DNA of 64,000 nucleotides. It comes from Flavobacterium sp. GTDB lineage: Bacteria; Bacteroidota; Bacteroidia; Flavobacteriales; Flavobacteriaceae. The stretch is from the NCBI RefSeq assembly GCF_029945805.1, contig NZ_JAQSDH010000012.1:1-64000 (forward strand), given 5' to 3'. The notes under the pieces are model-generated. The model was given only the letters and a program-made list of their open reading frames with translations, was not told the origin of the DNA and made no database searches. The position numbers were made by a program, and so were the translations under genes. This document shows, piece after piece, positions 20,072 to 29,581 of the stretch; position 1 is the first letter of the stretch; each line of letters starts with the position of its first letter.

Positions 20072-20863
20072 TTATAAATCTTGTGCATTTGCAATTAGTT
20101 CAGCGATATCCATTACTTTAATGTCGCCTTCTTTTTCTTTGGCTTTTACGCCATCGGTCATCATCGTGTTACAGAATGGACAACCTGCGGCAATAATTTC
20201 TGGCATGGTTTCTAAAGCTTCTTCGGTTCGCTCTATATTTATTTCTTTATTTCCAGGTTCGGCATCTTTGAACATTTGTGCTCCACCAGCGCCGCAACAT
20301 AAACCATTCGCTTTAGAACGTTTCATTTCCACCAATTCGGCGTCTAATTTTTCAATTAATTCTCTTGGCGCTTCGTAAACATTATTAGCACGACCCAAAT
20401 AACAAGGATCGTGAAATGTAATTCTCTTTCCTTTGAATTGTCCGCCTTCTATGGTTAATCTTCCTGTATCTAACAAAGATTTTAAGAATTGAGTGTGATG
20501 AATGACTTCATATGTTCCACCTAATTCTGGATATTCATTTTTCAGTGTATTAAAACAATGCGGACAAGCAGTCACGATTTTTTTAGCTTCGTACCCATTC
20601 AGAACTTCGATATTCATCATGGCTTGCATTTGAAACAAAAACTCATTTCCTGCACGTTTGGCCGGATCTCCAGTACAACTTTCTTCCGTTCCTAAAACAG
20701 CAAACTCGACATTTGCACGATTTAAAATACGCACGAATGCTTTGGTGATTTTTTTTGCTCTGTCATCAAAACTACCCGCACAACCAACCCAAAATAAAAC
20801 TTCTGGCTGTTTGCCTTGAGCCAACATTTCTGCCATTGTAGGCACGTTTAACACTTCTGACAT
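20072..20863 (-). CDS. (Fe-S)-binding protein, CCG (heterodisulfide-reductase-like) domain
   Basis: ACPHCFNTLKNEYPEL, NGLCCGAGGAQMF, AAGCPFCNTMM. Confidence 0.9.
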   Translation of the reverse strand: MSEVLNVPTMAEMLAQGKQPEVLFWVGCAGSFDDRAKKITKAFVRILNRANVEFAVLGTEESCTGDPAKRAGNEFLFQMQAMMNIEVLNGYEAKKIVTACPHCFNTLKNEYPELGGTYEVIHHTQFLKSLLDTGRLTIEGGQFKGKRITFHDPCYLGRANNVYEAPRELIEKLDAELVEMKRSKANGLCCGAGGAQMFKDAEPGNKEINIERTEEALETMPEIIAAGCPFCNTMMTDGVKAKEKEGDIKVMDIAELIANAQDL

Positions 20864-20895
20864 TTTTTATTGTTTATGTGGTTATCTGGTTATCT

Positions 20896-20920
20896 GGTTA
20901 TTTGGTCATTTCAAATAACC
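20896..20920. repeat. hairpin within GGTTATCT/AAATAACC spacer repeats
   Basis: GGTTATTTG-gtcattt-CAAATAACC, preceded by GGTTATCT direct repeats. Confidence 0.7.
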
Positions 20921-20941
20921 AAATCAACAAATAACCGAATG

Positions 20942-21388
20942 TTATTCATGTTGACCATCGTCAAAAACTTCGATGGTGACTTCTTTTTCAATTAAATCAG
21001 TAAACTTTCCTCTGTAACGAGTCGCTTTCACCAAATGATTGTCAATCCAGTGGTAGTTTCCTCCACGTGGTTTTCCGAATACGATTCCGTGGTATTTGAA
21101 TCCGTGTTTTTTTAACCAGATTTCAGTATATTCTCTGTGTGCTTCTGTTCGTGAAGTAAAGAAGAATATAATGTGTCCTTCGTCGTACCATTTATTCAAG
21201 GTTACCAATGCGTCGGGATAAAGTTCAGCCGTGAGCATTCGTTCCGGTTCTTCATTTGGAATATCGTCGCATACCGTTCCGTCAATATCAATTAAATAAT
21301 TTTTAACACCTTCTGGTAATATCGGACTTAAATGCTGTCCGTTTTCTGTTACTACTTGCAAGTTTTTGTCAATGTCTTCCGCTTTCAT
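20942..21388 (-). CDS. HAD-like phosphatase-type protein (sometimes labelled phosphoheptose isomerase)
   Basis: YLIDIDGTVCDDIPNEE DxDxT motif, FFTSRTEAHREYTEIWL. Confidence 0.75.
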   Translation of the reverse strand: MKAEDIDKNLQVVTENGQHLSPILPEGVKNYLIDIDGTVCDDIPNEEPERMLTAELYPDALVTLNKWYDEGHIIFFFTSRTEAHREYTEIWLKKHGFKYHGIVFGKPRGGNYHWIDNHLVKATRYRGKFTDLIEKEVTIEVFDDGQHE

Positions 21389-21523
21389 TTTTTTAATTTA
21401 ATTATTTCTCATTCATTAGACAAATTCCCAAGTCTCACATTTATGGTGATTTGTATTTATAGTTTATTTATTTATTTCTGATCAATCAAAATCCTATTTA
21501 GATACGATGAATCAAATCAATAT

Positions 21524-22828
21524 TTATTCATTTTTCCAGTTTAATCTATCTTGTTGGTTGTATTGCCACGGCGCGCCATTGTTCTCAATGTTGGTCATCA
21601 TCGCATTTAAGGATTGAGGTGCCGCACTTTGTTCCATTACCAAATACCTTCTCATGTCGATGATAATGGATAATGGGCTGATATTAACCGGACATTCTTC
21701 CACACAAGCGTTACATGACGTACAGGCCCAAAGTTCTTCTGGCGTAATGTAATCATTCAACAGCGCTTTATTATCGGGAACAAAAACACCTTTGTTGGCA
21801 TCGATATTTTTTCCTACTTCTTCCATTCTATCACGCGTATCCATCATGATTTTGCGTGGTGACAATTTTTTACCGGTAATGTTTGCTGGACAAACCGATG
21901 TACATCTTCCACATTCAGTACAAGTATATGCGTTCAGCAATTGAACCCAATTCAAATCTTGAACATCGGAAGCTCCGAATTTTTGTGGAACCGCATTGGG
22001 ATCGGCAGGCTGAGCTGCAAAAGGATCAGCAGTAGGATCCATCATAAGTTTTACTTCTTTGGTCACACTTTCTAAATCATCCAATTGTCCTTTCGGATTC
22101 AGATCGGCAAAATAGGTGTTTGGGAACGCCAATAAGATATGTAAATGTTTTGAATAATATAGGTAATTTAGGAAAACCAAAATTCCACAAATATGAATCC
22201 ACCAAGCGACTCTTTCAATAATTTCCACCTGTATTAGTGAAAAGATTTCTGGCGAAGGCGTCAAGAATTGCGAAATAACATTTCCGGAATTCATTGTTTG
22301 AAATTGAAGATCAAATGCGTTCATAATCAAGAACAACGACATCAAAACTACTTCGAAATACAGAATATAATTGGCATCATTTTTAGGCCAACCCGTCAAA
22401 TCAGAACTTACAAAACGCTTCAATTTGATTCCGTTTCTTCTAATCCAGAAAACTATTACAGCAAATAAAACCAATACTGCAAGAATTTCAAAAGAACCAA
22501 TTAGAAAACCGTACAATCCGCCAAGGAATGAAAATATTCTGTGGGTTCCGAAAAGACCATCAATAATAATTTCAAGAACTTCTAAGTTAATAATTATGAA
22601 TCCAACATAGACTATTATATGGAAAAAACCAGCGATTGGTCTTTTAATCATTTTAGATTGCCCTAGCGCAATCATGGCCATATTTTTCCAACGTGCGGAT
22701 GGATTATCGGTTCGGTTTACGTCGCGACCGAGATTGATATTGCGTTTCAGTTTGATTACATTTTTAGTAAACAAACCAATTCCCAAAATAAGAATTATAG
22801 CAAAAAGTATGTTATCAATATACATCAT
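21524..22828 (-). CDS. 4Fe-4S dicluster / heterodisulfide-reductase-like membrane protein
   Basis: CTECGRCTSVCP and CTSCNACVEECP; N-terminal TM segments. Confidence 0.9.
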   Translation of the reverse strand: MMYIDNILFAIILILGIGLFTKNVIKLKRNINLGRDVNRTDNPSARWKNMAMIALGQSKMIKRPIAGFFHIIVYVGFIIINLEVLEIIIDGLFGTHRIFSFLGGLYGFLIGSFEILAVLVLFAVIVFWIRRNGIKLKRFVSSDLTGWPKNDANYILYFEVVLMSLFLIMNAFDLQFQTMNSGNVISQFLTPSPEIFSLIQVEIIERVAWWIHICGILVFLNYLYYSKHLHILLAFPNTYFADLNPKGQLDDLESVTKEVKLMMDPTADPFAAQPADPNAVPQKFGASDVQDLNWVQLLNAYTCTECGRCTSVCPANITGKKLSPRKIMMDTRDRMEEVGKNIDANKGVFVPDNKALLNDYITPEELWACTSCNACVEECPVNISPLSIIIDMRRYLVMEQSAAPQSLNAMMTNIENNGAPWQYNQQDRLNWKNE

Positions 22829-22831
22829 GGC

Positions 22832-23809
22832 TTAAGGTTTCTTTATGTAGATACTATCTGTTTTGGTTTCAACTGTTGGCACTTTATAAGGTTTGTTTTT
22901 CTTTCCGAAAAGAGAAACGTTGACATACCGTGTCGGATTCAAACGTAAATCCTGCAACAATAATTCAAGTTCTTTTGATGTTTTATTGAAATTATTATAC
23001 AACGATTCATCTTTTGCCAATTTACCCAGTGTACCTTTGCCTGCTTGAACATCAGACATTATTTTATCAACGCTTGCCAATGTTTTTTCTAAGCTTTTCA
23101 CTGTTTTCCCAATATTTGCTTTAGACAACGAATCAGACAGTTTCGCAAAATTCGCTGAAGCTTTATCTACATTTGTCATAGTGGAATTAAATTTCCCTTT
23201 ATTATCAGCTAACAATTCGTTGACGCTTTTTGAAGCAACTTTAAATTCGGCCAAAGTTGCATCTAGATTAGCGATACTACTTTTCAAGTTTTCTTTAGTT
23301 TTAGCATCAAAAATAGAATTCACATTGAATAACAATACGTCTGCTGAGCCCAACATTTTATCGACTTTTTCTTGAAGCGGCGTTAATTTATCTACTACTA
23401 GTGAGGTCAAACCTGGTTTTACATCAGAAATTAAAGTCATTCCAGATTCGGCTGGTGCTTTATCTTGAAAATTAGGAATAATCATAATTTGCTTACCCCC
23501 AATTAACCCCGGCTCATAAATAGCCGCAACACTCGTTTTTGAAAAAGGAAAGTCATTTTTGATTTGTAATTCCACCTGAATTTTTCCAGCAGTATCGAGG
23601 AATTTGATACTAGCGACTTTACCAACGATAAGTCCATTAATGGTTATTGGAGCTGAATTTACCAACCCTTCCACGTTATCGTACTGAACATAAAACGTTT
23701 TATAGTTGGATAGTAAATCTCTTCCTTTAAGGAAACTATAACCCCAAATAAATAATAAAATAGAAGCAATAACTAATATCGCGGTCTTAATTTCTCTAGT
23801 GACTTTCAA
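22832..23809 (-). CDS. MlaD/MCE family protein
   Basis: single N-terminal TM, YKTFYVQYDNVEGLVNSAPITINGLIVGKV MCE domain. Confidence 0.9.
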   Translation of the reverse strand: MKVTREIKTAILVIASILLFIWGYSFLKGRDLLSNYKTFYVQYDNVEGLVNSAPITINGLIVGKVASIKFLDTAGKIQVELQIKNDFPFSKTSVAAIYEPGLIGGKQIMIIPNFQDKAPAESGMTLISDVKPGLTSLVVDKLTPLQEKVDKMLGSADVLLFNVNSIFDAKTKENLKSSIANLDATLAEFKVASKSVNELLADNKGKFNSTMTNVDKASANFAKLSDSLSKANIGKTVKSLEKTLASVDKIMSDVQAGKGTLGKLAKDESLYNNFNKTSKELELLLQDLRLNPTRYVNVSLFGKKNKPYKVPTVETKTDSIYIKKP

Positions 23810-23860
23810 TGGTAGATCGTTTTTGGCAAAGTTAAAATAAATAATTAAAACTCCTTGTTA

Positions 23861-25033
23861 TTATTGTCTTAATGCTTCTTGAACAGAAACTTTCTTACCG
23901 TTTTTAAAAGCGATTACAAAGGCAGATGCATATCCTTTTGCTTTGGCTTCCGATAATAGCCTCCGAGCTTCTTCATAGTTTGTTGTTTCACCGTACATAT
24001 ACTTGTACAAAGTTCCTTCATTTGATACAGAAATTTTACTCAAACCATTAAAATTGCTTGGTACAGGATCTAATTTTGTTCCACTCGCAGATAGTTGTAT
24101 TTTAAATGTTGCTATTCCGGTAGTAACAGGCTCTGACTTAATTATTGGTTTTACGTCAGGTTTTTTTACTTCCGGATTTTTTACGGTCGGTTTTGATTTT
24201 GTCGAATCCATTTTTTTGACTTCAATTCGGTCTGCTGGCTTCACCACATCGTCATCAGCACCTTTTCCAAAATATTCTTTTTTGTAACTGATGATTGCAG
24301 TAGCAATGGATTCCGCAACTTCTTGCTGCCCTTGCTCTGAATCCAATCTTGCGCCTTCAGCTGGATTCGATATAAAACCCATTTCTATTAAAACTCTTGG
24401 CATGTACGCTTTGTGCAAAACCATATAAGGAGCTTGTTTTACGCCGCGACTTTTTTTACCAACATTTAAAAAATGTTCTTGTACTTTTCCGGCTAAAGCT
24501 ATACTTTGATCAAGATACAATTCCTGAGCTACAATCATTCCGCCATAGGATTCAGCAGAATTAGGATCAAAACCTTCGTACTTTTGCTTGTAATCTTTCT
24601 CTAAAGTGACAACCTGATTTTCTCGCTTTGCAGCTTCAAGATTGGAAGCATTTTTGGACATACCCATAACATACGTTTCACTTCCATCGGCCACCATATT
24701 TTTATTAGCATTGCAATGAATAGAAACAAAAATATCAGCATTGGCTCTGTTGGCAATATTAGCGCGTTCTACTAAATCAATAAACTGATCGCCTTTACGG
24801 GTGTAAATAACTTGTATGCCCGAGTTTTTTTCCAGAATCCGTCCTACTTTAAGAACAACTGCTAGAGCAATATTTTTCTCAATATGTCCATGATGCACGG
24901 CGCCAAAATCGTGATCACCATGACCGGCATCTAACGTAACTTTAAATTTTTGTGAATAGGCTTTAGTAGAAATACACACCAAAATAGTGCATAGTACAAA
25001 TTGTATAATTTTCGTATTCTTAAGTAGTCTCAA
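23861..25033 (-). CDS. N-acetylmuramoyl-L-alanine amidase with SPOR-like C-terminus
   Basis: VTLDAGHGDHDFGA, FVSIHCNA, LIEMGFISNPAE; C-terminal FKIQLSAS. Confidence 0.92.
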   Translation of the reverse strand: MRLLKNTKIIQFVLCTILVCISTKAYSQKFKVTLDAGHGDHDFGAVHHGHIEKNIALAVVLKVGRILEKNSGIQVIYTRKGDQFIDLVERANIANRANADIFVSIHCNANKNMVADGSETYVMGMSKNASNLEAAKRENQVVTLEKDYKQKYEGFDPNSAESYGGMIVAQELYLDQSIALAGKVQEHFLNVGKKSRGVKQAPYMVLHKAYMPRVLIEMGFISNPAEGARLDSEQGQQEVAESIATAIISYKKEYFGKGADDDVVKPADRIEVKKMDSTKSKPTVKNPEVKKPDVKPIIKSEPVTTGIATFKIQLSASGTKLDPVPSNFNGLSKISVSNEGTLYKYMYGETTNYEEARRLLSEAKAKGYASAFVIAFKNGKKVSVQEALRQ

Positions 25034-25050
25034 AATTCTCTTTTAATTAA

Positions 25051-26187
25051 TTATTTTATCGATGATACTTTACCATCAGCAAATACTACGATAAAGGCAT
25101 CTGGAAATCCTTGGTTTTTTGCTTCAGCACTCATTTTCTTTGCATAATCAATATCATAAGATTTTCCGTAGTAATATCGGTATAATCCATTTTGAAAAGT
25201 AAAAGAAATCTCTTTTAATCCTTTGAAATCATCTGAAAACAAATCCCTCTTTTTTGATGTGGCAAAAAGTTGAATTTTATATATGCCTTTACCCGGTTCT
25301 ATATTTACTACTTCATTTGGTTTTGAAATTGCAGTATCAACGATTTCTTTCGGTTGTTCAGTAACATATTTTTTAACAACTGGTTTTATTTCGTCCTCAC
25401 TTGTATAAGGTTCATTGAAATATGTTTTTTTGTAGTGAATGATAGCATTGGCAATTTGACGTGCCATTTCAGTTTGTCCCTCATCTGAATCAAGATATTC
25501 GCCTTCTTGTTTATTGGATAAAAATCCCAATTCAATCAATACACCAGGCATTTTTGCAGCATCCAAAACCCATAAAGGTTGTTGTTTAACTCCTCTAGTT
25601 TTTCTGCTTAAATTGTTGGTAAAATTATCTTGGATGGTTGAGGCTAAACTAATACTACTGTATAAGTTATCCTCTTGCTTAATTTTTAAACCTATTAGAT
25701 TTTCCGGTTTTGATGGGTCAAATCCTTTGTATGTGGTTTTATAATTATCTTCAAGTAGTATTACGGAGTTCTCTTTTTTAGCTACTTCTAAATTCATATT
25801 GGTTCTTGAAAGTCCCATAACAAATGTTTCCGTTCCTGATGGAATTTGATTAACAACTGAATTACAATGTATGGAAACAAATAAATGAGCATCGAGTTTG
25901 TTAGCAACTTTTGGGCGATCGACTAATTCTATAAATTCATCTGTTTTACGAGTAAAAGTGACCTCTATATCGCTTTCTCTTTCTAAAAACTTACCTACTT
26001 TAAGCGTTGTCTTCAATGCAATTTCTTTTTCAATAAATCCGTGGTACGAATTTCCAGGATCTTTTCCTCCATGACCTGCATCCAAAACCACCACAAATCT
26101 GTTATTTGATGATTGTCCGCAAACATTTAGTATAGTAAAAAACAAAAGTGTTGTAAAACAGCTTTTTATATTATTTAAAAATCTCAT
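25051..26187 (-). CDS. N-acetylmuramoyl-L-alanine amidase with SPOR-like C-terminus (paralogue)
   Basis: VVLDAGHGGKDPGN, FVSIHCNS, LIELGFLSNKQE; Met at 26187 (MRFLNN) preferred. Confidence 0.92.
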   Translation of the reverse strand: MRFLNNIKSCFTTLLFFTILNVCGQSSNNRFVVVLDAGHGGKDPGNSYHGFIEKEIALKTTLKVGKFLERESDIEVTFTRKTDEFIELVDRPKVANKLDAHLFVSIHCNSVVNQIPSGTETFVMGLSRTNMNLEVAKKENSVILLEDNYKTTYKGFDPSKPENLIGLKIKQEDNLYSSISLASTIQDNFTNNLSRKTRGVKQQPLWVLDAAKMPGVLIELGFLSNKQEGEYLDSDEGQTEMARQIANAIIHYKKTYFNEPYTSEDEIKPVVKKYVTEQPKEIVDTAISKPNEVVNIEPGKGIYKIQLFATSKKRDLFSDDFKGLKEISFTFQNGLYRYYYGKSYDIDYAKKMSAEAKNQGFPDAFIVVFADGKVSSIK

Positions 26188-26259
26188 AGACCTAATGTTA
26201 ATTTTAATTAAAACCAAAAGGTTAAAATATCAATATTTCCTTATTTTTGACCAAAAATA

Positions 26260-28986
26260 TTGTTTAAGTTTGCTTTGTCAAAAACCAAGCCATACTTCTA
26301 CAAAAATAGTACTAAACCTTTGCAAAGAAACTTATTTTATATCGTTTTTTTAACAATTTTCCTAACATTGGGAAACACAAAAACATATTCGCAAGAAGGA
26401 ACTCCAAATCGGAAATCTTTTCCTGCTAAGAATCAAGAAACTACACCCGAAAACGCGACCATAATCGAACCGCAACTTACCAAAGTGGTTGTTCCAGACA
26501 GTTTGAAGAAAAAGCCACTGCTTGAAAGTAAGATTAAGAGAAAAGCGCTTGATTACGAAAAAATAGACCAAAAGAAAAAAACGATTACACTTTACAATAA
26601 AGCGGAAGTTTATTATCAAGATATCGAATTAAAAGCGGGCATCATTGTTATTGATTACGAAAAAAACGAAATCTATGCAGGTCGAATAAAAGATTCTCTA
26701 GGCAAATATTCCCAAGCTCCTGTTTTCAAGCAAGGAACAAACGTAGTTGAACCCGACTCCATTAAGTTTAACACCAAAACAAAAAAAGCGTGGGTTTTGA
26801 ATTCGAGAACCGAACAAGGAGAATTTAAAATTAAAGCTGAATTTACTAAAAAAGAAAACGATTCCGTCTACTTTATGAAAGGTGCGCGATTTACGACTTC
26901 TAAAGATGTTGATAATCCTGAATATTATTTTAAAACCAATAAAGTAAAATTTGTTCCTGGAAAAAAAGTAGTAATTGGTGTTACTAATATGGTTATTGCT
27001 GATGTTCCCACTCCAGTAGCGTTGCCCTTTGCTTTTTTTCCAATGAGTGAAAAAAGCCGTTCGGGATTGATTATTCCGTCGTATAACGATAGTAATACTA
27101 GAGGTTTTTCACTGCAAAATGGCGGTTATTATTTTGCACTAAGCGATAATTACGATTTGGCAGTGCTAGGAGATTATTACACTAATGGAAGTTATGGTAT
27201 TAGATTAGAGTCGACTTATGCCAAAAAATATGCGTTTATGGGTAATGTCAATGTGCGCTTTGAAAATTTAATCACAAGTGAAAGAGGCTATCCCGATTAT
27301 TCCAAAAGTAATATCTACAACATTCAATGGTCGCACACTAAAGACCCAAAATCAAATCCGAATTCGCGATTTTCTGCTTCTGTAAATCTTGGAACAAGTA
27401 AGTATTACAGACAGTCCATCAATCAGGTAAATATTGGTGGTTCGTTAATAAATACACTTAGTTCATCTGTTTCGTACTCAAAAACGTTCAATTCGGTTCC
27501 ACAAGTAAATTTATCCTTGTCGGCTACGCACTCACAAAATACAAATACGGAACAAATCAACATGACATTGCCAACCTTGCAGCTAAGTGTTGATAGAATA
27601 TTCCCTTTTGCTCCAAAAGATGGAATCAAAAAAGGATTTTTCAAGAACATCAATTTACAATATAACTTACGTGGCGAAAACAGAATTGCCACTACCGATT
27701 CGCTATTCTTTAAACCGCAAATGTTTAGAGACGCCAAAATTGGTTTCCAACATTCAATTCCGTTAAGTACGAATTTCAAAGTCTTTAAATATATTAGTGC
27801 TACTACATCGGTGAATTATAACGAGGTATGGTATTTAAAAACCATCCAAAGACAATATGACATCACTAAAAATGAGGTAACTGATACCGATGTCCAAGGA
27901 TTTGATGCTTTCAGAACCTATTCGGTTAGTGCAAGCTTAGGAACAACAGTTTATGGAACTTATAACTTTGGCGAAAAGAAAAAAATACAAGCGATTCGTC
28001 ACGTGATGCGTCCCAATGTTTCCTATAGTTATACGCCAAGTTTTTCTAAATATTATGACACGTACGATTCTGATGGAAGCGGAACCATGATAAAAGAGTA
28101 CACGCGATTTGATAACGGAATATTTGGTGCACCCGGAAAAACAATGTCCAATAACATTGGATTTAACTTGAGTAATACTTTTGAAGCCAAAGTCACCGAT
28201 AAAGATTCGACCAAAACGGAGCCAAAGAAAATCATGTTATTAAACAACTTGAACTTTTCTACAAGCTATGATATCACTGCTGATTCCTTAAAATTAGCTC
28301 CACTGCGGATGAGTGGTGGAACGCAATTTTTTAATCAAAAAATGAATATGAACTTTGCTGCGACGCTGGATCCGTATGCGATCAATAATGCTGGCCGGAA
28401 AATTAATACGTGGAATATTGACAACGGTGGAAGTTTGTTCCGAATGACTAGTGCTAATATGACGCTGAATTATGCGTTTTCAAGTAAAGATATTTCAGGT
28501 AAAGAAAATGAAAATACACAAGGAAAAAGAAATGGTGGCCGAGAAGACGACTTATTTGGAACTAACACCGATTTAGGCGACCGACGACAAAGCCAATTTG
28601 CAGCGGATGACGAAGACAAACCAGACACAACCTCTGATTTATTCAAATATGAATTACCTTGGGACATGACGCTCGCCTATTCGTTAACGTATTCGAATAC
28701 GAATCGAGAGCAAAAAATAACCGGAAATTCATTAATGGTTTCTGTAAATACTGATCTGACGCCCAAATGGAAACTAGGGGTTTCAACAGGATACGACTTT
28801 GTTCAAAAAGGGGTTACGTTTACTCAATTCCGATTTGAAAGGGATTTACTAAGTTGGCGAATGGATTTTAACTGGGTTCCTTTTGGAGACAATAGTTACT
28901 GGGGATTCTTCATTGGTATTAAAGCCGGAGTGTTGAGCGATATTAAATATGATAAACGTAACCAGCCGAATCGAACGCTTCGATAG
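26260..28986 (+). CDS. putative LPS assembly protein LptD
   Basis: 908 aa beta-barrel; PVALPFAFFPMSEKSRSGLIIPSY typical of Bacteroidetes LptD. Confidence 0.88.
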   Translation: MFKFALSKTKPYFYKNSTKPLQRNLFYIVFLTIFLTLGNTKTYSQEGTPNRKSFPAKNQETTPENATIIEPQLTKVVVPDSLKKKPLLESKIKRKALDYEKIDQKKKTITLYNKAEVYYQDIELKAGIIVIDYEKNEIYAGRIKDSLGKYSQAPVFKQGTNVVEPDSIKFNTKTKKAWVLNSRTEQGEFKIKAEFTKKENDSVYFMKGARFTTSKDVDNPEYYFKTNKVKFVPGKKVVIGVTNMVIADVPTPVALPFAFFPMSEKSRSGLIIPSYNDSNTRGFSLQNGGYYFALSDNYDLAVLGDYYTNGSYGIRLESTYAKKYAFMGNVNVRFENLITSERGYPDYSKSNIYNIQWSHTKDPKSNPNSRFSASVNLGTSKYYRQSINQVNIGGSLINTLSSSVSYSKTFNSVPQVNLSLSATHSQNTNTEQINMTLPTLQLSVDRIFPFAPKDGIKKGFFKNINLQYNLRGENRIATTDSLFFKPQMFRDAKIGFQHSIPLSTNFKVFKYISATTSVNYNEVWYLKTIQRQYDITKNEVTDTDVQGFDAFRTYSVSASLGTTVYGTYNFGEKKKIQAIRHVMRPNVSYSYTPSFSKYYDTYDSDGSGTMIKEYTRFDNGIFGAPGKTMSNNIGFNLSNTFEAKVTDKDSTKTEPKKIMLLNNLNFSTSYDITADSLKLAPLRMSGGTQFFNQKMNMNFAATLDPYAINNAGRKINTWNIDNGGSLFRMTSANMTLNYAFSSKDISGKENENTQGKRNGGREDDLFGTNTDLGDRRQSQFAADDEDKPDTTSDLFKYELPWDMTLAYSLTYSNTNREQKITGNSLMVSVNTDLTPKWKLGVSTGYDFVQKGVTFTQFRFERDLLSWRMDFNWVPFGDNSYWGFFIGIKAGVLSDIKYDKRNQPNRTLR

Positions 28987-29050
28987 AAGTTAGAAGTTAG
29001 ATTTCAGAAGGTAGAAGGTAGAAATTAGATTTCAAAAGTTGGAAACTATA
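28987..29050. repeat. degenerate spacer repeats (AGAAGTTAG/AGAAGGTAG)
   Basis: gaagttagaagttagatttcagaaggtagaaggtagaaattagatttcaaaag. Confidence 0.7.
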
Positions 29051-29067
29051 TTTAAAAACTAGAAGTT

Positions 29068-29454
29068 ATGAGTAGTAAAACAATAATATTTACAAATAAA
29101 GCACCTGCGCCAATTGGACCTTACAACCAAGCAGTTTTGATTGGAAACACCTTATATACTTCGGGACAAATTGCTTTAAATCCGACAACAATGGAATTGG
29201 TTATGGATGATATCGAAACCGAAACCAAACAAGTAATGGAGAACATGAAAGCAGTTCTTGAAGCAGCCGAAATGACTTTCGACAACGTTGTAAAAACAAC
29301 AATTTTCATTATGAACATGGTTGATTTTTCACGAATTAATTCGGTTTACGCAACTTATTTTAACGAAGCTACCGCACCTGCACGCGAAACAGTTCAGGTT
29401 GCTGGTTTGCCAAAAGGAGTCAACATTGAAATTTCGATGACTGCGGTGAAATAA
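29068..29454 (+). CDS. RidA family (Rid) deaminase
   Basis: APAPIGPYNQAVLIGNTLYTSGQIALNP, ARETVQVAGLPKGVNIEISMTA. Confidence 0.95.
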   Translation: MSSKTIIFTNKAPAPIGPYNQAVLIGNTLYTSGQIALNPTTMELVMDDIETETKQVMENMKAVLEAAEMTFDNVVKTTIFIMNMVDFSRINSVYATYFNEATAPARETVQVAGLPKGVNIEISMTAVK

Positions 29455-29581
29455 GTGATCGGTAGTCAGAAAGCAGTAAACAGATACTCCCAAGTTCCCA
29501 CATCTTCAGTTACTTTTATTGGTTTCAAACCGTAAAACTAATTCCAATTTTATGTTTCTATCCTTTTACACCTAAAGCACT

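Noticed and set aside
27423-27779. 118-aa minus-strand ORF
   Set aside because: Antisense within lptD-like gene; no signature
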